Shown here one piece after another: positions 16,405 to 25,152 of a stretch of 44,595 bases of DNA (its first letter is position 1; the number at the start of each line of letters is the position of its first letter). The notes under the pieces are model-generated. The model was given only the letters and a program-made list of their open reading frames with translations. It did not search any database and had not been told where the DNA came from. The position numbers and the translations under genes were made by a program. The DNA is from JASLDZ01 sp964242895 (GTDB taxonomy: Bacteria; Pseudomonadota; Alphaproteobacteria; Caulobacterales; Caulobacteraceae): NCBI GenBank assembly GCA_964242895.1, contig CAXTBN010000020.1, positions 1 to 44,595 on the forward strand, written 5' to 3'.

Positions 16405-17765
16405 CCGCCGGCGAGCCGCGCGATGAGGGCGTCGGCGTCGAATGCGCCGAGTTCGGGACGCGCCGCCTCTTCGGCCAGCACCTCCAGCGTCCGGTCGATC
16501 TGCGCGTCCGTGTGGTCGCTGGACAGGAAGAAGCGCAGGCGCGCGGCGCGCTCGGCCACCGCCGGGTGCAGGATGGGCTGCACGTTGATCCCGCGCCCCG
16601 CCAGGGCATGCGAGAGTCGCGCCGCCTTGATGGAGCTGCCAGTGATCACGGGCACGATGGCGACGCCCTCCGACGGGCCGGTGTCCAGGCCCGCGGCGCG
16701 GGCGCCATCCATGAACCGGCGCGCGTTGCGGTTCAGCTGCGCCACGCGCTCGGGCTCGGCGGCCATCACGTCCATCGCCGCAATCGCCGCGGCCGCGATG
16801 GGGGGCGGCATGCCGACCGAGTAGACGAAGCCGGGGGCCGTCAGCTTCAGGTACTCCACCAAGTCGGCGCGCGCGGCGATGTAACCGCCGCAGCCCGCCA
16901 GCGTCTTGGAGAGCGTGCCCATCCAAAGGTCCACGTCCGCGCCCGTGAGCCCGTCGCGCTCGCCGATCCCGCGCCCCCGGGGGCCCAGCACGCCCACGGA
17001 GTGCGCCTCATCCACCATCAGCCAGGAGCCCGTTCGACGTGCGAGGGCCGAGAAGGCGCGCGCGTCCGGCGAGTCGCCGTCCATGCTGTAGACGCCCTCG
17101 ATGATGATCAGGGCGCGCCCGGCGCGGCCGCGGTGCTCGTCCAGCAGGCGTGCGCAGGCGGCCGCGTCGTTATGCGGGAACGCCAGCCGCTTCGCGCCCG
17201 ACAGCAGCGCGCCCTGAGTAACGCTGTTGTGGATCAGGGCGTCGTGCAGGATCAGGTCGTCCGCCCCGAGAAGGTGGCCGATGACGCTGGTGTTGGTGGC
17301 GTGGCCGCTGACGAAGGCGACCGCGTCCTCCGCGCCGTGCAGGTCGGCGAGCCGCCGCTCCAGCTCGCGGTGGATCGGGCGCTCGCCCGCGACCACGCGG
17401 CTCGCCGACACGGTGGTGCCGTACCGGTCGATGGCCGCCTTGGCGGCGTCCGACACCGCCGGATGCCCGTTCAGACCCAGGTAGTTGTAGGACGAGAAGT
17501 TCAGCAACTCCCGCCCGTCGATCACTGTCGTGGCGCCGGCCAGCGCGTCGTGCGGTTGCAGGAACGGGTTGTCGATCCCCAGGAACGCGCCCGCGGAGCG
17601 GATCACCTGCATCTGGTCCCACGCCGCGAGGTCCGACAGATCGTCGGGCGCGCGGCGCGCGGCCGGCGCGGGGGCCGTCGGCGCGCGCACGGGCGCCTCG
17701 CCGCGGGCGGCGACCTTGCCGAGGAGACGCGCGCGCTCCTCCGGCGAGAGCCGGCCGGGGCTCAT
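16401..17765 (-). CDS. rkpG: Alpha-oxoamine synthase (RkpG-like, PLP-dependent acyltransferase)
   Basis: 454 residues from ATG 17765, overlapping the PKS stop as ATGA. Fold-type I PLP enzyme of the KBL/ALAS/SPT/BioF family: FSSYNYLGL near the substrate site, VSGHATN, DEAHSVGVLG (PLP-ring Asp/His) and the Schiff-base lysine K287 in GTLSKTLAGCGG. A ~65-residue Ala/Pro-rich N-terminal extension precedes the core. These enzymes condense an amino acid with an acyl thioester, losing CO2, to give a 2-amino-3-ketone; serine palmitoyltransferase is the lipid example. Lying directly behind a PKS without thioesterase, it probably releases the acyl chain from the ACP. Sinorhizobium RkpG, needed for K-antigen, is in this family and also follows a PKS/FAS-like RkpA. 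Amino-acid substrate unknown. Confidence 0.87.
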   Translation of the reverse strand: MSPGRLSPEERARLLGKVAARGEAPVRAPTAPAPAARRAPDDLSDLAAWDQMQVIRSAGAFLGIDNPFLQPHDALAGATTVIDGRELLNFSSYNYLGLNGHPAVSDAAKAAIDRYGTTVSASRVVAGERPIHRELERRLADLHGAEDAVAFVSGHATNTSVIGHLLGADDLILHDALIHNSVTQGALLSGAKRLAFPHNDAAACARLLDEHRGRAGRALIIIEGVYSMDGDSPDARAFSALARRTGSWLMVDEAHSVGVLGPRGRGIGERDGLTGADVDLWMGTLSKTLAGCGGYIAARADLVEYLKLTAPGFVYSVGMPPPIAAAAIAAMDVMAAEPERVAQLNRNARRFMDGARAAGLDTGPSEGVAIVPVITGSSIKAARLSHALAGRGINVQPILHPAVAERAARLRFFLSSDHTDAQIDRTLEVLAEEAARPELGAFDADALIARLAGG

Positions 17766-20700
17766 TCCGCCGCGGTCGCCTCTGGCCGGGCGGCGGCGGG
17801 GGCCAGCGCCTCCGTCTCGTGCACGCGAGCCGCCTCCGCCAGCGCCGACGGCGCCGCCCCGTCGCCCCGCGCCTCTAGAAGGCTCGCGGTGATCCGTCCG
17901 GCCAGCGACCCCACGGTCGCCGTTTCAGAGAGCGAGAGCAGCGGCAGGTTCACCTTCAGCTTACTCTCCAACGTCATCCGCAGTTCCACCGCCATCAGCG
18001 AGTCCATGCCGAGCTCGGCCAGCGGCCGGTGCGCGTCGACCTTCTCGCCCGCCGACAGGATGCGCGCCACCTCCTCCAACAGCAGGTCGACGACCAGCGC
18101 CTTGGCCTCCGCCGGCTCCAGCCCGGCGAGCCGCTCGGCCAAGTCCGTGTCCTCGTCGGCGTCGCCGGCCGCCACGTCGGCGAACAGGGGGCGGGACAGG
18201 ATGGGCAGACGCTTGCGCGCCGCGTCCCAATGCACCGCCGCATAGGTCAGGGCCGGGCGGCCGGAGGCCCAGAGCGCGGGCAAGGCGTCCAGCGCCTCGC
18301 CCGCGACCAGGGGCGCGGCCGAGAGCCGGCGCTCCAGCGCGTCCAGCGCGGCGCCTTCGCGGTGCAGGAAGCCCGCGTCGGCGATGGGGCCCCAGCCGAC
18401 GGCCAATGTGGGCCGCCCCTGCGCCGAGCGCCGCGCCGCGAGCGCCTCCAGCGCCAAGTTTGCCGCCACGTACGGCCCCTGTCCCGGCGCGCCCAGCACG
18501 GTGGTGGCCGACGAGAACAGCAGCGCCCAGTCGAGGTCGTCTCCCGCCGTCAGCCTGTCGAGGTTGAGGGCGCCGTCGAGCTTGGGGCCGAACGTCGTGG
18601 CGAGGCGCGCGGCGTCCATGTCGCGCAAGAGCCCGTCGTCGACCGCCATCGCCGCGTGCACCCAGCCGCCGAGCGCGCCTTGCCCGTCCCGGACCTCGTC
18701 CAGCACCGCGGAGAGCGCCGCCGCATCCGCAACATCGCAAGCGTAGGCGCGGGTGTCCACGCCGGCTGCGGCGAGGGCGGCCAGCGCCTCCGCCGAACCC
18801 GGCGTCGCGGGGCCGCGCCGGCCCAGAAGGGCGAGCCGTCGCGCGCCTCGCTTCGCCAGCCATCGCGCCGACTCCAGCCCGAAGCCGCCGAGGCCGCCCG
18901 TGACGAGGTATATCCGGTCGTCGCGCACGGTGAACGGCCGCGCCGCGGGCGCTTCGACGCTGCGGGCGGCGGGCGTGACCACGATCTTGCCGATGTGGCC
19001 GGCGCCCTGCATCAGCCGGAACGCGTCCTCCACCTCCGGCCTCGGGAAGGCGCGGAAGGGCAGGGGCCTCAGCTCGCCCGCCTCCATCATGGCCAGGGTC
19101 TCGGCCAGGAGCCGCGCCGCCAGCTCCGGCCGCGCGAGCGGCAGGCGGTCGGCGTCGATGGCGTGATAGCTGACGTTCTCGCGCAAGGGCCGCAGGCCCA
19201 CGCGCGTGTTCTCGAAGAAGTCGCGCTTGCCTAGCTCCAGGAAGCGACCGAACGGGCTGAGCAGGGCCAGCGAGCGCTCCATGGCCTCGCCGGCGAGCGA
19301 GTTGAGCACCACGTCGACGCCCGCGCCGTCCGTCAGGCGGCGCACCTCTTCCGCAAAGGCGAGCGAGCGGCTGTCCAGCACGTGGTCGCAGCCGAGCTGG
19401 CGCAGCACCTCGCGCTTGGCGTGCGATCCGGCGGTGGCGAACACCTCGGCCCCGCGCGCCTGGGCGTACTGCACGGCGGCCAGGCCCACGCCGCCCGCCG
19501 CCCCGTGGATCAGCACCCGCTCGCCGCGCTCCAGCCGGGCCACGTGGCCCAGGGCGTAGACGACCGTGAGGAAGGCCACCGGCACCGTGGCCGCCTCGGC
19601 GAACGTCAGCCGCTCGGGCAGGCGCACCACGGCGTGGGCGGCGGTCACGACTTCGGACGCGAGGGCGGCGGGTGCGAAGGCCATCACCCGATCGCCCGGC
19701 CGCAGCTCGACGCCGTCGCCCACGGCGGTGACGATCCCCGCGCACTCCAGACCCAGCGTGGCCCCGGCGAAGCCGTCGAGCAGCGCCTCCTCGGGCAGGA
19801 GTCCCTGAGCCCACATCACGTCGCGGAAGTTCAGGCCCGACGCTTCGACCCGGATCGCCACCTCGCCGACGCCCGGCGCGTGCCCGGACGCGGGCGCCCA
19901 GCGGAGACTGGAGAGCAGGCCTGGCTGAGCGGCGTCCAGGGCGCGCGGCGCGCCTGGGGCAGGGTCGGTCGGTGGCGCGCCGCGGCGCAGGCGCGGGACG
20001 AAGCGGCCGGCGGCGGTGTGCACCACCTCCGTCTCGCCTGCGTCCGCCGCGGCGATCTCAGCGCGGAGCCGGTCGGCGGCCTCGCCGGCCGCGAGGTCGG
20101 GCGCGAGGTCGACGGCGCGGGGCTGCAGCTCCGGGTGTTCGTTGGCCAGGGTGCGGGCGAGGCCGAGGAGGACCGCCTCCGCGGGCTCCTCGTCTGCTCC
20201 GCGGACGACGATCCACAACCGCGGGGGCGCCGCTTCGAGCGCGGCGAGGGCGCGCACGGCGTCCAGCAGCGCCGCCGACCGCACCGTCGGGTCGCCGGCC
20301 GGCGCGAGCCACACGGCGTCCGCCGCGCCGTCGTCGATCGCGGCGCCCTCGGCGAGGGCGCGGCCAAGCGGTCCCTCCGCATCGCCCAGCAGCCGCAGCG
20401 ACGTCGTCTGGGCGCAGAGCTCGATCACGGCCGGCGCCTCGGCGATGGCGGTGGCCGCCAGCAGGGTGTTCGCCCAAGGCGAGGCGGCCAAGTCGGTGCT
20501 CTCCACCTGCGAAAAGCCGGCGTCGGACAGGGCGGCCGCCCAGGCCGACCCCGGCCGCAGCGGTGAGACGGGCAGCTCGGGCGTGAGCGAGGCCGCCCAC
20601 CACGCGGGCGCCCGTCCGAGCACCAGGTCCAGCAGCGCGCTCGGCTGCGGCTCGGCCGCGAGCAGCACGCCGCCGGGCGCCAGCACGCGGCGCACCGCGG

Positions 20701-23700
20701 ACAGGGCGGCGCGGCCGGAGCGGGTGAGCGCGCCCGCGGACACCACCACATCGAAGCGGTCCTCCGGGTCCGCACCGCCCTCGCCCGGCGACCAGGCCAG
20801 GGCGGCCGCGCCAGGCTCGCGGGCCAGGGACAAGGCCAAGCGCGCCGCGACGTCGGCGTCCGGGTCCGTCGCGAGATAGCGCACCGCTTCGCGGTGGGGC
20901 GAGAGGAGACGCAGCAGGTGGCGGGTGAGCGCGCCCGTCCCGGCGCCGAGCTCCAGAACACGGAAAGGGCGACCCTGCGGCCGGATCGCGGCCAGACGGA
21001 GCAGGGCCGCGGACAGCGCGTCCTGTGCGCGCCGGGCGGCGGGCGAGCCGTTCAGCAGCTGATCCAGCAGGGCCGCCGGCGCGCGTCCGGCGACCGAGCC
21101 CTCACGCAGAATGCGCGGAAGCAGGGCGGCCGTGTCCGCCGCCAGAGCCAGCTCGGCCGTCAGCGCCGGCTGCTCCTCGAAGAGCGTGCGCCAGATGGCG
21201 GAGCGGTCGCCGAAGCCGTGCCCGGAAGCCAAGGTCCACAGCCCCGCCGTCTCCGACGCAAGCCCGTGACGGGACAGAAGCTCGAGCGCGGCGAAGGCCA
21301 GGGGCGCGGCGTCGGCGTGGACGCGTTCCACGATCTCGGCGGCGGTGGTGACGCCGCTGCCGATGACCTCTGTCAGCGCCCCGTGCGCGGCGGCGACCAG
21401 ATAAGCTTCGAGCAGGGCCGCAGCCTCACCGCCGTCGCCCGTCGCGCCCGCATCGCTGTCGATCGCGGCTTGGAGCAGCGCGGCGGGCTCGGGCGCCCAG
21501 GCCGCGCCTTCGGCCAGCGGCGCCGGAAGCCGGTCGAAGCGGAAGGTGCGGTCGTCGGCGTCGGGCGCGGCGCGCAAGCGGACGCGGCGGAACCACGCCT
21601 CGCGCACCTCGGCGACGACGGCGCCTTCGCCATCGAGGAGCACGACCTCACCCATGACCGAGCGCACGCCGCGGCGGCGCACCTGCAGCCGCGCCTCCAC
21701 CGGGCGGCGGTCGAAGGGCGCGTGCAGGCGCACGCGGCCCATGCGGGCGGGCAGCAGGCTGTCGCCCCCCGCGCCTTCCCCCTGCGAGAGCAGGAGGGCG
21801 AGGAAGCCTTGGAAGGCGCCGTCCAGGAGCTCTGTGGCCAGCATCTGGCCGTCCGCCACGGGTGCGTCGGGCCGCAGCCGCACCTGCGCCGCGTCCGCGC
21901 CCTGTACGTCGACGTGCTCGACCGGCTGGAACGCCGGCCCGTAGTCTAGGCCGAGGCGCCGTGCGGCCGCGTACACGGCCTCGCCCTCCAGCCGCGCGAC
22001 GGCGGCCTCGAGGTCCATTAGCGGGACAGCCGCCGCCCCCTCACCCTCGCCGATGCGCGCCACCGCATGTGTCGACCAGCCCTCGTCGCTCAGCCGCGCC
22101 CGGCTCTCGATCGAGAGCCGCCGGTCCTCGCCCAGGCGCACGCGCAGCTCGCGCGGGCGGCCCGGTTCCAGCGGCAGGGCGCGCAGAATCTCCAGGTCGG
22201 ACACCTCGAGCACGTCGGCGGACGGGAACCGGACGCGCGCGGCCGCCAGCGCGATCTCCGCCATGGCGGCGGCGGGGAGCAGCGGCTGGCCCTCGAGCGC
22301 GTGGTCGGCGAGCCAGGGCTCCATCCGGACGTCGAGCATGCGCGACCAGGTGTCCGCCTCGCCCGCCTCGCGGAAGCCGAGCAGCCGCCCGTCCTGCGGC
22401 GGCTGGGTGACCGCGTGCCCCTCTGACGTCCAGGGCAGCCAGTGCGTCTGCCGCGCCCAGGGGTACGAGGGCAGGCCGCGCCGCGCGGCCGGGCCGTCGA
22501 ACGCCGGCGCGTCCGACAGGTCGGCGCCCGCGGCGTACAGCCGGCCGGCGATGGCGGAGAACGGGTCGCGCGGGGCGGCGCGCTTGGCCAGGGTGGCGAG
22601 CACGCGGCCCTCCACCTCCGCCGCCTTCAGGCCCTGGCGCAGGTACGACTGCAGGATGGCGTGCGGGCCGATCTCGACCAGCACGCGCGAGCCGGCGGCG
22701 ATCGCAGCCTCCACCGCCGACGCGAACCGCACGCGTTCGCGGATGTTGCGCCACCAGTAGTCCGGGCCGAGCGCCTCGCCGTCAACGGTCTCGCCGGTGA
22801 CGGTGGAGACGAACGGCGTCCGCGTCGGCCCGGCGCGCAGGCCGTCTAGGTCGGCCAGCAGGTCGGTGCGGATCGGGTCCATGGCCGCCGAGTGAAACGC
22901 GTAGTCCAGCTGCAGCGGCGTACAGCGCCAGCCCTCCGCCTCCGCCGCTTCCTTCAGCCGGGCGAGCGCCGCGGCGGGGCCGGCGACGGTGGTCGCGTCC
23001 GCGCTGTTCTCCGCGGCGAGCTCCAGGCGTGCACCGACCGCCGCGATGGCGTCCAGCGCCGCCTCGGGACCGATCGACAGGGCGGCCATGCGTCCCGCGC
23101 CCGCGGTGCGCTGCTGCTGGCGCGAGCGCGCCTCCACCACGCGGCAGGCGTCGGCGAGGGACAGGGCGCCCGACGCCCAGGCGGCCGCGATCTCGCCCAC
23201 GCTGTGGCCCAGCACGGCGGCCGGACGCACGCCCGCCGCCTCAAGCGCACGAACCACGCCGACCTGCACGGCGAACAGCAGCGGCTGCGCCACGTCCGTG
23301 CGGGCCAGCATCTCTGGCGGCTCATCGGCGGCCAGCCGCTCGAAAACGGACCAGCCGAGCCGCGGGCCGAGCTCGGCGTCGACCTCCTCGATGGCGGCGC
23401 GAAAGGCGGACGAGTGCGCCAGCGCGTCGCGCGCCATCCCGGGAAACTGGGCGCCGTTGCCGGTGAAGACGAAGGCGACGCGGCCCGCCACGGCGCGACT
23501 GTCCGTCCAGCCGGCGCGAAGGTGCTCCACCTCCGGCGCGCGGAGCACGGCGGCGAGGTCGGCGGGCGTGGCGCCCCAGGCGTGGGCGCGATGCCGGTGG
23601 TGGTCGCGACTGCGCGCGGCCGCCCGCACGGCGCGGGCGGCCGCGCCCGGGGCCGCCCCGTCCAGCCGCTCGGCCCAGGACTGCGCAAGAGCCTTGAGCG

Positions 23701-25048
23701 ACGCCTCCGACCGGGCGGAGATCAGCAGGGGCGGGAGCGCGCCCGAGGGCGCCGCGTCGGCCTTTTCGCGCGCGGGCGGCGCGGCCGAGAGCACGGCGTG
23801 CGCGTTCGTGCCGCCGAAGCCGAAGCTGTTCACGCCGGCGGTGAGCTCGCCGTCCCCGAGGGGCGTCGGACGGGTCACCACCTCAAGGTTGAGCTCGTCG
23901 AAGGCGATGTCCGGGTTCGGCGTGTTGAAGTGCAGCGACGGCGGCGCGGTGCGGTGCTCCAGCGCCAGCATGGTCTTGAGCAGGCCCGCCATGCCGGAGG
24001 CGACTTCGAGGTGGCCGACATTGGTCTTGGCCGAGCCCACGCGGAGCGGCCGGTCGCGGCGGCGTCCCAGCTCGCGGCCCAGGGCGCCGAGCTCGATGGG
24101 GTCGCCCGCGGCGGTGCCCGTGCCGTGCGCCTCCACGAAGCCGAGCTCCGCAGGGTCCACCTCGAAACGGTCGTAGACATGGCGCAGCAGGCGGCCCTGC
24201 ATCTCGCCGTTGGGCAGCGACAGGCCCATGGTGCGCCCGTCTGAGTTCAGCCCGGTGCCGCGGACCACCGCGCGGATCGCGTCGCCGTCGGCGAGCGCCG
24301 CGTCGAGTGGCTTCAACAGCACCACGCCCCCGCCCTCCGAGCGCACGTAGCCGTTGGCGCGCGCGTCGAAGGCGAAGCAGCGACCGTCAGGCGACAGCAT
24401 CCCCGCCGCGGAGAAGCCGGCGAACGGGAAAGGCGTCATCAGCATGTTGACCCCGCCCGCGATCGCGGTGGGGACCTCGCCCGAGCGGATCGCCTGGCAG
24501 GCCTGGTGCAGCGCCACGATCGACGAGGAGCAGGCGGTGTCCATGATGAACGACGGCCCGTGCAGATCGAAGACGTACGAGATGCGGTTGGCCGCGATCC
24601 CGGTGGTCGTCCCCGTCATGAAGTAGGCGTTGCCCACGGCCGGGTCGCCCAGGGCCAGGTTGCCGTACTCGGTGCCGGACGCGCCGATGAACACGCCCGC
24701 GCCGGAGCCCGCCCAGCGCGAGGGCCGCTGTCCGCCGTCCTCCATCGCCTCCCAGACGAGCTCAAGGAGCAGGCGCTGGGCGGGGTCGACCTGGTCCGCC
24801 TCGCGCGGCGAGATGCCGAAGAAGGCGGAGTCGAAGGCGCCGGGATCGGGCAGCACGCCGGCGGCCCAGGTGTAGCTCTTGCCCGGCTGGCCCGGGTCGG
24901 GGTGGCCGTAGGCCGCCTTGGACCACCGCGCGTCCGGAATCTCCGTCACCGCGTCGCGGCCGTTCGCCAGGAGGTCCCAATAGGCCTCCAGGTCCGGCGC
25001 GCCGGGCAGGCGGGCCGCGGCGCCGACGATGGCGATCGGTGCGGTCAA
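17762..25048 (-). CDS. rkpA: Highly reducing type I polyketide synthase, KS-AT-DH-MT-ER-KR-ACP (RkpA-like)
   Basis: 2428 residues from TTG 25048, with GGAGG four bases upstream. Domains: KS (~1-420; C173 in DTACSSS, H308 in HGTGT, H346 in NVGHLE); AT (~525-830; S616 in GHSVGE, specificity motif YAFH ending H719, closer to malonyl than methylmalonyl type); DH (~890-1160; H916 in DHALEGQPLLP, D1076 in LLDGAFQ); C-methyltransferase-like region (~1200-1480; ELGAGTG at ~1366); ER (~1690-2010; HGAAGGVGLAAVQYA, H1848); KR (~2040-2235; TGGLGGFG, Y2193); ACP (~2290-2380; S2350 in GMDSL). There is no thioesterase or reductase. One module with a full reducing set implies iterative synthesis of a largely saturated chain, possibly C-methylated. 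Coupled to the oxoamine synthase and 104 bp downstream of kpsD, it most likely makes the lipid of the capsule system. Confidence 0.93.
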   Translation of the reverse strand: MTAPIAIVGAAARLPGAPDLEAYWDLLANGRDAVTEIPDARWSKAAYGHPDPGQPGKSYTWAAGVLPDPGAFDSAFFGISPREADQVDPAQRLLLELVWEAMEDGGQRPSRWAGSGAGVFIGASGTEYGNLALGDPAVGNAYFMTGTTTGIAANRISYVFDLHGPSFIMDTACSSSIVALHQACQAIRSGEVPTAIAGGVNMLMTPFPFAGFSAAGMLSPDGRCFAFDARANGYVRSEGGGVVLLKPLDAALADGDAIRAVVRGTGLNSDGRTMGLSLPNGEMQGRLLRHVYDRFEVDPAELGFVEAHGTGTAAGDPIELGALGRELGRRRDRPLRVGSAKTNVGHLEVASGMAGLLKTMLALEHRTAPPSLHFNTPNPDIAFDELNLEVVTRPTPLGDGELTAGVNSFGFGGTNAHAVLSAAPPAREKADAAPSGALPPLLISARSEASLKALAQSWAERLDGAAPGAAARAVRAAARSRDHHRHRAHAWGATPADLAAVLRAPEVEHLRAGWTDSRAVAGRVAFVFTGNGAQFPGMARDALAHSSAFRAAIEEVDAELGPRLGWSVFERLAADEPPEMLARTDVAQPLLFAVQVGVVRALEAAGVRPAAVLGHSVGEIAAAWASGALSLADACRVVEARSRQQQRTAGAGRMAALSIGPEAALDAIAAVGARLELAAENSADATTVAGPAAALARLKEAAEAEGWRCTPLQLDYAFHSAAMDPIRTDLLADLDGLRAGPTRTPFVSTVTGETVDGEALGPDYWWRNIRERVRFASAVEAAIAAGSRVLVEIGPHAILQSYLRQGLKAAEVEGRVLATLAKRAAPRDPFSAIAGRLYAAGADLSDAPAFDGPAARRGLPSYPWARQTHWLPWTSEGHAVTQPPQDGRLLGFREAGEADTWSRMLDVRMEPWLADHALEGQPLLPAAAMAEIALAAARVRFPSADVLEVSDLEILRALPLEPGRPRELRVRLGEDRRLSIESRARLSDEGWSTHAVARIGEGEGAAAVPLMDLEAAVARLEGEAVYAAARRLGLDYGPAFQPVEHVDVQGADAAQVRLRPDAPVADGQMLATELLDGAFQGFLALLLSQGEGAGGDSLLPARMGRVRLHAPFDRRPVEARLQVRRRGVRSVMGEVVLLDGEGAVVAEVREAWFRRVRLRAAPDADDRTFRFDRLPAPLAEGAAWAPEPAALLQAAIDSDAGATGDGGEAAALLEAYLVAAAHGALTEVIGSGVTTAAEIVERVHADAAPLAFAALELLSRHGLASETAGLWTLASGHGFGDRSAIWRTLFEEQPALTAELALAADTAALLPRILREGSVAGRAPAALLDQLLNGSPAARRAQDALSAALLRLAAIRPQGRPFRVLELGAGTGALTRHLLRLLSPHREAVRYLATDPDADVAARLALSLAREPGAAALAWSPGEGGADPEDRFDVVVSAGALTRSGRAALSAVRRVLAPGGVLLAAEPQPSALLDLVLGRAPAWWAASLTPELPVSPLRPGSAWAAALSDAGFSQVESTDLAASPWANTLLAATAIAEAPAVIELCAQTTSLRLLGDAEGPLGRALAEGAAIDDGAADAVWLAPAGDPTVRSAALLDAVRALAALEAAPPRLWIVVRGADEEPAEAVLLGLARTLANEHPELQPRAVDLAPDLAAGEAADRLRAEIAAADAGETEVVHTAAGRFVPRLRRGAPPTDPAPGAPRALDAAQPGLLSSLRWAPASGHAPGVGEVAIRVEASGLNFRDVMWAQGLLPEEALLDGFAGATLGLECAGIVTAVGDGVELRPGDRVMAFAPAALASEVVTAAHAVVRLPERLTFAEAATVPVAFLTVVYALGHVARLERGERVLIHGAAGGVGLAAVQYAQARGAEVFATAGSHAKREVLRQLGCDHVLDSRSLAFAEEVRRLTDGAGVDVVLNSLAGEAMERSLALLSPFGRFLELGKRDFFENTRVGLRPLRENVSYHAIDADRLPLARPELAARLLAETLAMMEAGELRPLPFRAFPRPEVEDAFRLMQGAGHIGKIVVTPAARSVEAPAARPFTVRDDRIYLVTGGLGGFGLESARWLAKRGARRLALLGRRGPATPGSAEALAALAAAGVDTRAYACDVADAAALSAVLDEVRDGQGALGGWVHAAMAVDDGLLRDMDAARLATTFGPKLDGALNLDRLTAGDDLDWALLFSSATTVLGAPGQGPYVAANLALEALAARRSAQGRPTLAVGWGPIADAGFLHREGAALDALERRLSAAPLVAGEALDALPALWASGRPALTYAAVHWDAARKRLPILSRPLFADVAAGDADEDTDLAERLAGLEPAEAKALVVDLLLEEVARILSAGEKVDAHRPLAELGMDSLMAVELRMTLESKLKVNLPLLSLSETATVGSLAGRITASLLEARGDGAAPSALAEAARVHETEALAPAAARPEATAAE

Positions 25049-25052
25049 GGAG

Positions 25053-25057
25053 CCTCC
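25053..25057 (-). promoter_or_regulatory. Shine-Dalgarno site supporting the TTG start of the PKS
   Basis: On the minus strand GGAGG stands four bases before TTG 25048. It is the only good ribosome site in the 104-bp gap after kpsD. The KS begins at residue 2-3 (APIAIVG), so it decides for TTG as start. A TTG start may lower expression of this large enzyme. Confidence 0.6.
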
Positions 25058-25152
25058 GGCTGGCGCGCCGGGGGGAGCACGCGGGGGGTGAGGAGAACGC
25101 TATCTAGCCCGGAAACGCCCCGCCCGTCACGCCGGACGTCCCGAGGCCGTCG

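Noticed and set aside
18029..24244. Many long open frames opposite the PKS
   Set aside because: They mirror the PKS codon pattern in GC-rich DNA and show no domain motifs.
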